DNA of 36,895 bases from NCBI GenBank assembly GCA_030649995.1, contig JAUSEV010000044.1, forward strand, positions 1 through 36,895. The letters are read 5' to 3'. The position numbers were made by a program, and so were the translations under genes. The notes under the pieces were generated by a model. It saw only the letters and a list, made by a program, of their open reading frames with translations. It made no database searches and had not been told where the DNA came from. Below, one piece after another: positions 23,854 to 31,048 of the stretch. Numbering within the stretch: the stretch's first letter is position 1; each line of letters opens with the position of its first letter. The DNA is from Candidatus Uhrbacteria bacterium. GTDB lineage: Bacteria; Patescibacteriota; Patescibacteriia; 2-12-FULL-60-25.

Positions 23854-24111
23854 TTATTTTTTTTCATATTGTTTTCTGCGACCTGGATAAAACGTGATGA
23901 CGGTCATCACATTCCCCTCTTGTCTATACACTACACGTAAAACACGATGTGCGTCAAAACCGATTTGCGCAATAAGCAATGGCAAATGGGAATAGTCAAT
24001 AAAATCCGGCTTCTCCAACGCTACCGTCACCTGCGTTGCCGTTATAGAAACACCGTGCCTTCGTAAGAGACTGAATTTTTCCTGCGCATGTTTTGTAAAT
24101 CGAACAATCAT
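23854..24111 (-). CDS. DUF4258-type protein, 85 aa, putative toxin
   Basis: MIVRFTKHAQEKFSLLRRHG begins the 'H-xx-R-xx-RGI' pattern of DUF4258, a small RelE-like family; IGFDAHRVLRVVYRQEGNVM then VITFYPGRRKQYEKK forms the usual strand end with Tyr and Lys. These are proposed to act as mRNA-targeting toxins in some genomes; that is not shown here. I chose the ATG at 24111 since the longer frame would overlap the divergent cassette promoter. Confidence 0.65.
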   Translation of the reverse strand: MIVRFTKHAQEKFSLLRRHGVSITATQVTVALEKPDFIDYSHLPLLIAQIGFDAHRVLRVVYRQEGNVMTVITFYPGRRKQYEKK

Positions 24112-24182
24112 CGAAGGAATTAAACCATGCGTGGATACCGATGAGAAGACGGCTCCGTATGGCATGCAGTAACAGGGCGGTC

Positions 24183-24258
24183 TTGACATAGCCTTGCGCA
24201 TAATATGGGGGGGGTAGAATGGGGGTAAGATTCTTAAATCCATCGAAATGCTATGTCA
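24183..24258 (+). promoter_or_regulatory. Cassette 1 upstream module with poly-G tract
   Basis: TTGACA (24183-24188), then TTGCGCATA, then eight G (24207-24214), TAGAAT (24215-24220), GGGGG, AAGATT and the sequence ATCCATCGAAATGCTATG ending in the start codon. It matches the cassette 2 module (25970-26045) almost base for base, although the proteins that follow are unrelated. TTGACA to TAGAAT is 26 bases, too long for a standard promoter. Confidence 0.65.
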
Positions 24259-24981
24259 AAAGAAAAATATCAGCCGAGCACCGAAGAAATGAAAAAGGCG
24301 GAAGAAACCATGACGGAGGAACAAAAACGAGATTCAGGATATCGTGAAATCAACGAGCAATGGCGCAACGAAATAATGACAGCATTGAAGCGCGATCCGA
24401 GTCTCATCGTTGATTTGATCAATGATCTCCAATCGGATCATTATGCAAACTTTCGATTTCAAAAATATCAGAAATCCATGGGCAAAGTTCCAAAAAGCCA
24501 AAAAGATGTTACCGAGGCTTGGTTCAATGACTTTGTCAGGCGCTTACGAGATCACGACACAAAGGGCATGAACGTTTTTACAACACAAAATTTAGTGCGT
24601 GAGGTAAAACCCGATAGCATGGAAAGAATGATTTCTGCATTAAATTTGGATACGGTTTATTTAACAAGCCATGTCACTCATACAGATACAGAGGGGTCTA
24701 CCGAACATTTGAGGCTCTGGAAAAATCCTCCAAACAGCCAAAGGGGCTATCCGGATTGGGGAACAAGTGGACAAAGCGGGATCATGGAGACTTGGGGTTT
24801 AGAGCACGAAGGCGCGATTCATGATAGCTATTTGGAGGCGGAGAGGATGATTCGCCATATCACAGAGGGACCGGATGCCGCATATAAACTGGATAAAGAA
24901 GATTTTTTTAGGATTTCTCCTGGAGATGTAGCCGTGTTTCGTCAGAAGGGCTATAAACAATACAAATTGATCAAAAAATAG
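24253..24981 (+). CDS. Cassette 1 protein, 242 aa, unknown function
   Basis: It starts MSKEKYQPSTEEMKK. Residues 1-90 are charged and helical, and the middle includes EAWFNDFVRRLRDHDTKG and NVFTTQNLVREVKPDSMERM, and the C-terminal part has LRLWKNPPNSQRGYPDWGTS, MIRHITEGPDAAYKLDKEDF and GDVAVFRQKGYKQYKLIKK. I do not recognise a family. Both its upstream and downstream flanks are shared with the gene at 26038-26382. No signal peptide or membrane segment is seen, so it is likely cytoplasmic. Confidence 0.65.
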   Translation: MSKEKYQPSTEEMKKAEETMTEEQKRDSGYREINEQWRNEIMTALKRDPSLIVDLINDLQSDHYANFRFQKYQKSMGKVPKSQKDVTEAWFNDFVRRLRDHDTKGMNVFTTQNLVREVKPDSMERMISALNLDTVYLTSHVTHTDTEGSTEHLRLWKNPPNSQRGYPDWGTSGQSGIMETWGLEHEGAIHDSYLEAERMIRHITEGPDAAYKLDKEDFFRISPGDVAVFRQKGYKQYKLIKK

Positions 24982-24999
24982 GCACCTAAAAATACCAGC

Positions 25000-25080
25000 A
25001 AAAAACCGCCCCATCATCGGGACGGTTTTTTTCTCTTTTCTCTCCAGCGAAGGCGGCGGATAAAAAATACCGACCAAGGA
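25000..25080 (+). terminator. Cassette 1 terminator and conserved 3' flank
   Basis: AAAAAACCGCCCC (from 25000) pairs with CGGGACGGTTTTTT, with one mismatch, as an intrinsic terminator (25000-25032). The next 45 bases (TCTCTCCAGCGAAGGCGG… to ACCGACCAAGGA) match the region after the cassette 2 terminator with small changes. The hairpin lacks a partner in the neighbouring BRO gene. Confidence 0.7.
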
Positions 25081-25088
25081 CGCCTCTT

Positions 25089-25922
25089 TTATTTTAATTT
25101 TTTCAACGTTTTCTTTTTTTGAAAAAAATTCGCAGACGTGATAACCGGCGTTCCCGTGCGTGATTCGATCTGTTTTCGTGCGCTGCCGGCAATCCGGCCG
25201 CCTTGTTTGGCCGCGCGGCGATTTTCCGTAAAACCATTCACATCTTGCTTGCGTGCGATTTCCGTTGTGGATGCTTCGGCGAGCATGTTCAAAACCAATT
25301 CCAAATTGCTCATGTGGTCACGTAAATTTTGAGATTTCAAATTTTTTAATTTTTTGTAGTCACGCGTCTTCATTCCGGCCCAAGCCTCGGTGATGTCATC
25401 CGTCAAGATTGCGTATTCCGGTTTTTGAACGCCGCGATTTTTCCATTCGTTCGTCAACTCGTGACGCGCCTCGATCGTCCGCATACGTTGCGCAATCCAT
25501 TCCTCCGAATAACCTTTTTTCCGATAATATTCTCCCGCGCGTTGAATAGCGATCTCCGGATCTTCAATTTCCTTTAACCGTTCATAACCAACCTTAGCTA
25601 ACCATTGTTTGAAGGGTTCGGCTTTCGATGATGGAATGGATTGGATGAGACGAAGAAGCGTTTCCGTGTCCGTACAGTCCGTGGCATATTTTTTGCCATC
25701 TTGGGCCATAAATTTCAGTTGTACGATTTTTTCGTACAACTGAAAACCCTCTTCATGTAGCTTTCTTTTCAGGTCAGTCCAATAACGTTTTGGAATCGTA
25801 CTTCCCGTCAAAATCTGAACAATATCGATAATACTAAAGAACCAAAGTTCCTTTTGCTGATTCCATACGCGCCGGACCTCTTTTTGTTCAAACAAAACGA
25901 TAGAGGGTTGTTTTTTGATCAT
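25089..25922 (-). CDS. Full-length BRO-N family protein, 277 aa
   Basis: The BRO-N DNA-binding domain spans about residues 5-115 (KELWFFSIIDIVQILTGS, RYWTDLKRKL, VQLKFMAQDGKKYATDC, TETLLRLIQSIPSSKAEPFK). The C-terminal half has the companion pattern KGYSEEWIAQRMRTIEARHE, LTNEWKNRGVQ and a final region with ENRRAAKQGGRIAGSARKQI common in CPR BRO-type proteins. Such proteins are thought to bind nucleic acid; their function in CPR is unknown. The truncated gene at 367-732 is its paralogue. Codons 60-70 carry a perfect 14-bp inverted repeat. It is divergent from cassette 2, with a 15-bp palindrome between. Confidence 0.85.
   Translation of the reverse strand: MIKKQPSIVLFEQKEVRRVWNQQKELWFFSIIDIVQILTGSTIPKRYWTDLKRKLHEEGFQLYEKIVQLKFMAQDGKKYATDCTDTETLLRLIQSIPSSKAEPFKQWLAKVGYERLKEIEDPEIAIQRAGEYYRKKGYSEEWIAQRMRTIEARHELTNEWKNRGVQKPEYAILTDDITEAWAGMKTRDYKKLKNLKSQNLRDHMSNLELVLNMLAEASTTEIARKQDVNGFTENRRAAKQGGRIAGSARKQIESRTGTPVITSANFFQKKKTLKKLK
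25713..25745. repeat. 14-bp inverted repeat inside the BRO-N coding region
   Basis: TTTCAGTTGTACGA (25713-25726) and TCGTACAACTGAAA (25732-25745), with five T between, are perfect complements. The centre falls on codon 65 of the BRO-N gene. Inside the truncated paralogue, an 11-bp inverted repeat with a different sequence (548-572) is centred on codon 65 as well. Confidence 0.85.
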
Positions 25923-25948
25923 GCATTAAGCTTACACCCTTTCAACAA

Positions 25949-25963
25949 AAGATGCCGCATCTT
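25949..25963. promoter_or_regulatory. 15-bp palindrome between BRO-N and cassette 2
   Basis: AAGATGCCGCATCTT is a perfect palindrome around one central base, placed in the divergent spacer between the BRO-N start (25922) and the cassette 2 promoter module. It is a candidate operator for either gene; an autoregulating BRO-N protein is one possibility. Confidence 0.5.
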
Positions 25964-25969
25964 AAGTCC

Positions 25970-26045
25970 TTGACACCCACTTGCATACCGTGTGGGGGGG
26001 TAGAATGGGGGTAAGATTATTAATCCATCGAAATGCTATGTCAAA
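25970..26045 (+). promoter_or_regulatory. Cassette 2 upstream module with poly-G tract
   Basis: TTGACA (25970-25975), TTGCATA (25981-25987), seven G (25994-26000), TAGAAT (26001-26006), GGGGG, AAGATT and CATCGAAATGCTATG lead into the gene. It matches cassette 1 apart from the G-run length and a few bases. TTGACA to TAGAAT is 25 bases. Confidence 0.65.
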
Positions 26046-26382
26046 AACGCCAGAGCAACCGCCAATCGCGAAAAAAGAAAAAGAGACAATAAACGAACCA
26101 GAGAAGATATTCCTACGCGTTAAAAACGGCGGCGTTTATGAAATCTCAAAGGATGGGTTGATCTTCACGCTAGGACTGATAGACGTATCGGAAATTGGCA
26201 AACCGAAACATCCTTTAACAGGCATTGAAATGGAGGACGCGCGTCGCAAGATTCTTGAAACAAGAGATGCTGCTCGTGAGCTTATGGAACACCGACAAAA
26301 ACGATTAGATGAGGCAAGGGATCACCTAAAGGAGACCGAAACGGCGCTTGAGTGGGTGTCGCGATCCGTGTCGAAAAAATAA
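26038..26382 (+). CDS. Cassette 2 protein, 114 aa, unknown function
   Basis: It starts MSKTPEQPPIAKKEKET; the ATG at 26038 is preferred over an upstream TTG because it lies at the same place in the conserved module as the cassette 1 start. The middle IFLRVKNGGVYEISKDGLIF then TLGLIDVSEIGKPKHPLTG is a small beta domain, and the second half is a helix rich in Arg and Glu (RRKILETRDAARELMEHRQK and so on). I do not recognise a family. Apart from MSK it has no clear likeness to cassette 1. Confidence 0.6.
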   Translation: MSKTPEQPPIAKKEKETINEPEKIFLRVKNGGVYEISKDGLIFTLGLIDVSEIGKPKHPLTGIEMEDARRKILETRDAARELMEHRQKRLDEARDHLKETETALEWVSRSVSKK

Positions 26383-26400
26383 CTTTCACCCTCGGTTTCC

Positions 26401-26485
26401 AAAAGCCGCCCCATCACGGGACGGCTTTTTTATTTTTTCCTTCTTCTTCTCTCCAGGAAGGGCGGGGAGAGAAAATCGACCGAGG
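26401..26485 (+). terminator. Cassette 2 terminator and conserved 3' flank
   Basis: AAAAGCCGCCCC (26401) pairs with GGGACGGCTTTT, with one mismatch, as an intrinsic terminator to 26430. The following bases (TCTCTCCAGGAAGGGCGG… GACCGAGGA) match the cassette 1 3' flank. Confidence 0.7.
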
Positions 26486-26582
26486 ATGTTTGAGCGACCA
26501 AAATGTTTCACGAACGTGAAACGCGAAAAATGAAAAGACGCGAGTTCCACAGGGCGTATTTTTTCTCCCCGACCTTCCGTTT

Positions 26583-28673
26583 TTATTTCTTTCCTTTTCC
26601 CTCGATGATGGTTTGCGCCACATTATTCGGCACTTCGCCGTAGTGACCAAATTCCATGGTGTAACTGGCGCGGCCTTGCGTCATGGAGCGAATCGTTGTG
26701 GCATAGCCGAACATTTCCGAGAGTGGCACAAGGGCGCTCACGATGCGCGCGCCGGCGCGCTCTCCCATGTCTTGGATTTGTCCGCGTTTGGAATTTAAGT
26801 CACCGATCACATCGCCCATAAAATTTTCCGGAGTGACCACTTCCACTTTCATGATCGGTTCGAGAAGATACATCCCCGCTTTTTTACACGCATCTTGAAA
26901 CGCGAACGAGCCGGCGATTTTGAAAGCCGCTTCGGACGAGTCCACCTCGTGATAACTTCCGTCGGTGAGGGTAATTTTGACATCCAACATAGGATAACCT
27001 GCCAACACGCCGCGTTGCATCGCTTCTTGAATTCCTTTGTTGATGGGCTGAATGTACTCGCGTGGAATCACACCGCCCTTAATCTCGTCAACGAACTCAT
27101 ACCCTTTACCACGTTCCGCCGGTTCAGCCGTGATAACGCAGTGACCATACTGCCCGCGACCGCCGGATTGACGGATGTACTTCCCCTCCCCTTCCGCCAA
27201 TTTACGCATCGCCTCTTTATACGCCACTTGCGGCTTACCGACGTTTGCGTCCACCTTAAATTCGCGTTTCATACGATCGACGATAATTTCCAGATGCAAT
27301 TCACCCATGCCGCTAATAATCGTTTGCAAGGTTTCTTCATCCGTGCGAATACGGAACGACGGGTCTTCCTCGGCCAACTTTTGCAACGCCACACCCATCT
27401 TTTCTTGATCCGCTTTTGTTTTTGGTTCAATGGCAACGGAAATGACTGGTTCCGGAATCACAATATTTTCGAGCATCAGAGGTCGACGCTCGTCATATAA
27501 CGTATCACCGGTGAATGTGGCTTTGAGACCGACCGCGGCGGCGATTTCTCCGGCATACACATCGCTCACATCCTCACGTTCATTGGCGTGCATACGGACG
27601 ATGCGGCTCACCCGTTCTTTGTCGCCGGTTTTAGCATTGATAACGTACGATCCCGAAGACAGATGGCCGGAATACACGCGAAAAAAAATCAGCTTGCCCA
27701 CAAACGGATCAGACATGACTTTAAAAGCCAAAGCAGCAAACGGCTCATCATCGGACGGATGCAACTCAACCACTTCCTCCTCGTGATCGATCGCGTGCGC
27801 CACGGTGGGTGGAATGTCGAGAGGAGATGGAAGATATTCCACGATCGCATCCAACAAAAATTGCACCCCTTTATTTTTGAGAGCTGATCCGCACAAGATG
27901 GGGTTGATCGCGCCGGCAATGGTTGCCTTGCGCAAACCGTTTTTCAACTCTTCGATCGTGAGTTCTTCGCCGGCGAGAAATTTTTCCATGAGCACCTCAT
28001 CATTTTCCGCGATCGCTTCCACGAGCTTGACGCGGTAGGCTTTGGCTTTTTCCAGCAGATCGGCGGGAACCTCCACTTCCTCAATCTCCGTTCCAAGATC
28101 GCCTTTATCATCTTTATACATTTCCGCTTTCATGCGAATCAGATCGATAATTCCGATAAAATGTTCTTCCGCGCCGATGGGCAACTGAACGGGATACGCG
28201 TGCTTGGTTAAACGGTTGTGAATCGAGTCAACATCTTTGTAAAAATCCGCGCCCATGCGATCGAGTTTGTTGATAAAACAGATGCGCGGCACGTTGTATT
28301 TGTCCGCTTGACGCCACACCGTTTCCGATTGCGGTTCCACGCCGGCGACCCCGTCGAACACGGTGACCGCGCCATCGAGCACGCGCAAACTGCGTTGCAC
28401 TTCGATGGTAAAGTCGATGTGACCGGGAGTATCAATCAAGTTAAGACGACAACCTTTCCAAAAACAGGTTGTTGCCGCGGCCGTGATGGTAATGCCGCGC
28501 TCGCGTTCCTGCTCCATCCAGTCCATCGTCGCCTCACCTTCGTGCACCTCGCCGATCTTGTGCTTGCGTCCGGTATAAAATAACACACGCTCGGAAACGG
28601 TAGTTTTTCCAGCGTCGATATGGGCGATGATGCCGAAGTTGCGGGTGTCTTTGAGAGAGTATTCACGGGGCAT
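26583..28673 (-). CDS. fusA: Elongation factor G, 696 aa
   Basis: EF-G drives translocation on the ribosome. GTPase motifs are [34 protein letters not shown], and NKLDRMGAD, and all later domains are present ([32 protein letters not shown] of domain IV, and the tip GGVIPREYI). Length is standard. It follows rpsG across a CTAGGCN array and ends the first half of the split str operon. No SD is seen. Confidence 0.97.
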   Translation of the reverse strand: MPREYSLKDTRNFGIIAHIDAGKTTVSERVLFYTGRKHKIGEVHEGEATMDWMEQERERGITITAAATTCFWKGCRLNLIDTPGHIDFTIEVQRSLRVLDGAVTVFDGVAGVEPQSETVWRQADKYNVPRICFINKLDRMGADFYKDVDSIHNRLTKHAYPVQLPIGAEEHFIGIIDLIRMKAEMYKDDKGDLGTEIEEVEVPADLLEKAKAYRVKLVEAIAENDEVLMEKFLAGEELTIEELKNGLRKATIAGAINPILCGSALKNKGVQFLLDAIVEYLPSPLDIPPTVAHAIDHEEEVVELHPSDDEPFAALAFKVMSDPFVGKLIFFRVYSGHLSSGSYVINAKTGDKERVSRIVRMHANEREDVSDVYAGEIAAAVGLKATFTGDTLYDERRPLMLENIVIPEPVISVAIEPKTKADQEKMGVALQKLAEEDPSFRIRTDEETLQTIISGMGELHLEIIVDRMKREFKVDANVGKPQVAYKEAMRKLAEGEGKYIRQSGGRGQYGHCVITAEPAERGKGYEFVDEIKGGVIPREYIQPINKGIQEAMQRGVLAGYPMLDVKITLTDGSYHEVDSSEAAFKIAGSFAFQDACKKAGMYLLEPIMKVEVVTPENFMGDVIGDLNSKRGQIQDMGERAGARIVSALVPLSEMFGYATTIRSMTQGRASYTMEFGHYGEVPNNVAQTIIEGKGKK

Positions 28674-28681
28674 AAAAAAGG

Positions 28682-28742
28682 TTTCTAGGCTCTAGGCGTC
28701 TAGGCTCTAGCTAGTTACCTAGCGCCTAGCGACTAGCGCCTT
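28682..28742 (-). repeat. CTAGGCN array between rpsG and fusA
   Basis: CTAGGCTCTAGGCGTCTAGG and further CTAGCG units give six to seven near repeats of seven to ten bases in the 74-base spacer. It belongs to the junction-array set. Confidence 0.55.
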
Positions 28743-28747
28743 CATTA

Positions 28748-29215
28748 TCATCTCGCAAAGTGAGCAAAAGCACGATTCGCGGCGGCCATGTTTTGCACAT
28801 CGGTTTTCTTTTTGACCGCGTCGCCGCGATTTTGTGCGGCCTCCATGAGTTCAAACGCCAATTTTTCCGCCATCGGTTTTCCTTTACGAGAACGCGCCGC
28901 GTTCAAAATCCAACGAAACGCCAGTTGTAAACGACGCTCGGCGCGAACCTGAAGCGGAACTTGGTAGTTGGCGCCGCCCACGCGGCGGGATTTGACTTCG
29001 AGCAACGGCGATACGTTTTTGACCGCCTCATCAAAAATTTCCATAGCCGGCTTTTTCATTTTTTCTTCCATCTCCGAAAGCGCGGTATACACAATATGCT
29101 GCGCCGTCTGTTTCTTACCGCCTTGCATCACATAGTTGATAAGTTTCGCAACCACCGGCGAATTGAATTTCGGATCGTTGCCAATCTTTCGTTTTGGAGC
29201 TTTTTTTCCTCTCAT
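28748..29215 (-). CDS. rpsG: 30S ribosomal protein S7 (uS7), 155 aa
   Basis: MRGKKAPKRKIGNDPKFNSP then LINYVMQGGKKQTAQHIVYT, MKKPAMEIFDEAVKNVSPLLEVKSRRVGG and FRWILNAARSRKGKPMAEKLA (partly quoted) identify S7, which organises the 30S head. Length is normal. It follows rpsL as usual. Confidence 0.95.
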   Translation of the reverse strand: MRGKKAPKRKIGNDPKFNSPVVAKLINYVMQGGKKQTAQHIVYTALSEMEEKMKKPAMEIFDEAVKNVSPLLEVKSRRVGGANYQVPLQVRAERRLQLAFRWILNAARSRKGKPMAEKLAFELMEAAQNRGDAVKKKTDVQNMAAANRAFAHFAR

Positions 29216-29218
29216 AAG

Positions 29219-29256
29219 AATTTACGAAAATACGAAATCACACGAAAATACGAAAT
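29219..29256 (-). repeat. ATACGAAATCACACGAAA array between rpsL and rpsG
   Basis: ACGAAAATACGAAATCACACGAAAATACGAAAT contains two copies of a roughly 16-base unit in the 44-base spacer. Confidence 0.5.
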
Positions 29257-29259
29257 GAA

Positions 29260-29691
29260 TTATTTTTTCTTTTCTTCCTTTGGCGTGCGAGTGCCGTAAA
29301 GCGATCGGCTACGGCGACGCGCGGAAATGCCTTGCGTGTCATATACTCCACGCACTATATGATAACGCACCCCAGGCAAATCCTTTACACGACCGCCTCG
29401 AATGAGGACGATAGAGTGTTCCTGCAAATTATGTCCTTCGCCGGGAATATACCCCGTGACCTCCTGTCCGTTGGACAATCGAATACGCGCAATTTTACGA
29501 ATGGCGGAGTTTGGTTTTTTCGGCGTCATGGTCGTAACCTTGGTACACACCCCACGCTTAAAACCGGAACCTCGACCATAAGAGGTGCGCTTGCGATGCA
29601 AGGTGTCCATCTTAAACTGAAGAGCCGGGCTCTTGGATTTGGTCCGGATGGACTTACGCTCGCGACGGACGAGTTGGTTGATGGTAGGCAT
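29260..29691 (-). CDS. rpsL: 30S ribosomal protein S12 (uS12), 143 aa
   Basis: [40 protein letters not shown] and [20 protein letters not shown] with the conserved Lys region of the decoding loop identify S12. The C-terminus ends in a Lys-rich EEKKK. It heads the str operon behind a strong promoter. Confidence 0.96.
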   Translation of the reverse strand: MPTINQLVRRERKSIRTKSKSPALQFKMDTLHRKRTSYGRGSGFKRGVCTKVTTMTPKKPNSAIRKIARIRLSNGQEVTGYIPGEGHNLQEHSIVLIRGGRVKDLPGVRYHIVRGVYDTQGISARRRSRSLYGTRTPKEEKKK

Positions 29692-29703
29692 GAAAGTGCG
29701 GAT

Positions 29704-29732
29704 AATCTACCAGCACCCGTAGAATGCGTCAA
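29704..29732 (-). promoter_or_regulatory. Promoter of the str operon
   Basis: On the minus strand TTGACG (29732-29727) and TAGATT (29709-29704) are 17 bases apart. The start would be 5-6 bases before the ATG, a near-leaderless message. Confidence 0.65.
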
Positions 29733-29742
29733 GAGTCTGACC

Positions 29743-29854
29743 CTCCCTCTTAACATAAGAGGGAGATGGAGGGAGTTAAAACGCAATCAGGCGTTACCCT
29801 CATAACCCTTTTCTTTTTTAACTCCTCCTCACCTCCTCTTTAGCAAAGAGGAGG
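29743..29854. repeat. Paired-hairpin repeat upstream of the str promoter
   Basis: CTCCCTCTTA/TAAGAGGGAG (29743-29765) and CCTCCTCTTT/AAAGAGGAGG (29832-29854), each with a three-base loop, flank a 66-base region with complementary GTTAAAA and TTTTAAC words. It matches the 9175-9235 element in style and may work as a bidirectional transcriptional stop. Confidence 0.55.
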
Positions 29855-29868
29855 AATTCAGAGGGAGA

Positions 29869-30516
29869 CTATCCCGCCACCAATCGAAACAAGCCGTGGG
29901 CGGCGGCGGATAGCCAAGAAAAAATTCCCACATTGCCAAATGCATCTAAAAAAATCAGACCGATCAGCAGCAACGAACCCTTGGTCTCAAGAAAAAAACG
30001 AAAGGCTTGATAGCGAGGGTCGGCGAGCGCGGACAAAAGAACTTTGGAACCGTCGAGTGGCGGAATGGGAATAAGATTAAACAACATCAACGCAAAATTA
30101 AGATAGGCGGCATACAACAAAAATACGATGAGAAGATTTTGTTCGCCAAAGCTCGGCAATAAAAATCGAAACAACAAAGCGCAAATCAAACCTAAAAGTA
30201 AATTGGAAAATGGACCGGCGAGCGCGACGAACGTCGGACCCCAACGGGGGTACTTCAAATTGTAAGGATTAAACGGCACCGGCTTCCCCCAACCAAAACC
30301 GACCGTGAGCAGGGCAACAAAACCCAACGGATCAATGTGCGACAGAGGATTGAGCGTCAGACGACCCATGCGTTTGGCGGTCGAATCCCCCAACCAATAG
30401 CCAACCAAAGCATGAGCATATTCATGCACGGAAAGAACCATAACGAACACAGCCACCAACACAAAAAAAACCAACGGTTGTTGAAACAACAAAGAGAGGA
30501 GCGACATGCCACTCAT
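29869..30516 (-). CDS. Site-2 protease, M50 family, 215 aa
   Basis: The zinc site HEYAH is at about residues 31-35, preceded by a hydrophobic helix, and the third ligand block NLIPIPPLDGSKVL is near residue 160. Several other hydrophobic helices match the RIP (regulated intramembrane proteolysis) topology of the small SpoIVFB/YwhC-like group. It would cut a transmembrane substrate within the membrane; the substrate is unknown. There is no PDZ domain. I chose the ATG at 30516 (MSGMSLLSLL); a second ATG at 30507 is as likely. Confidence 0.85.
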   Translation of the reverse strand: MSGMSLLSLLFQQPLVFFVLVAVFVMVLSVHEYAHALVGYWLGDSTAKRMGRLTLNPLSHIDPLGFVALLTVGFGWGKPVPFNPYNLKYPRWGPTFVALAGPFSNLLLGLICALLFRFLLPSFGEQNLLIVFLLYAAYLNFALMLFNLIPIPPLDGSKVLLSALADPRYQAFRFFLETKGSLLLIGLIFLDAFGNVGIFSWLSAAAHGLFRLVAG

Positions 30517-30607
30517 TATCCCTCCCCTTGACCAAAACAGCAAGATCCTATATCTTATTTCCATTCTCTATTCTCTATTCTTGATTCCTGCTTCTTGATT
30601 CATCCCT

Positions 30608-30814
30608 ATGTCTCGCATTGACCAACTCACCGGTAAAAAAGCAAACTTCGGAAATTCCCGAAGCCATTCCAATATCGCGACCAAGCGTCGCCAAAACGTC
30701 AATTTGCAAACCGTGACCATCAACGGCCGTCGTATGCGTGTGTCCGCGCGAACCCTCAAGACCATCAAAAAAATGGTGAAGGAAATTCACGGAGAAAAAA
30801 TGAGTAAAAAGTAA
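30608..30814 (+). CDS. rpmB: 50S ribosomal protein L28 (bL28), 68 aa
   Basis: [20 protein letters not shown] then [20 protein letters not shown] are L28; [13 protein letters not shown] ends it. It lies apart from the main cluster on the plus strand. No SD is seen. Confidence 0.93.
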   Translation: MSRIDQLTGKKANFGNSRSHSNIATKRRQNVNLQTVTINGRRMRVSARTLKTIKKMVKEIHGEKMSKK

Positions 30815-30863
30815 AAACCATAAAATGGACTACCCTCACGGGGTATCAATTCTAAATCAAAGC

Positions 30864-30959
30864 TCTGTCATTCTGAACGCAATTCTATGGAGTGAAGAAT
30901 CTTCGGATCCGATCGGTCGAAGATCCTTCGTTTCGTCGGACTTCACTCAGGATGACAGA
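30864..30959. repeat. MITE-like palindromic element (TGTCATTCTGA type)
   Basis: TCTGTCATTCTGA (from 30864) and TCAGGATGACAGA (to 30959) are inverted ends with one mismatch, and AGATTCTTC/GAAGATCCTTCG-like inner words add to the palindrome. Such TGTCATTCTGAACG elements are dispersed in many bacteria. Confidence 0.75.
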
Positions 30960-31004
30960 TGGCTCACGCAGCAGAGCTGCGGGGTATTGACCATCAGAGA
31001 GAAT

Positions 31005-31034
31005 AAAAAGACAGCCGCGAAGAAGAGCGGCTGT
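31005..31034 (-). terminator. Terminator of the sigma4/alpha-CTD gene
   Basis: ACAGCCGC (31011-31018) pairs with GCGGCTGT (31027-31034), with T run on the minus strand (31009-31005), 15 bases past the stop codon. Confidence 0.75.
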
Positions 31035-31048
31035 TTTGTTGAAGTAGA

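Noticed and set aside
24207-26011. CsoR-type copper operator in the poly-G promoters
   Set aside because: Only the G half of a TACCCCC/GGGGGTA palindrome is present, and no metal-handling gene is nearby.
25981-26037. TTG-started extension of the cassette 2 gene
   Set aside because: The extension would translate the promoter module; the ATG at 26038 sits at the conserved position shared with cassette 1.
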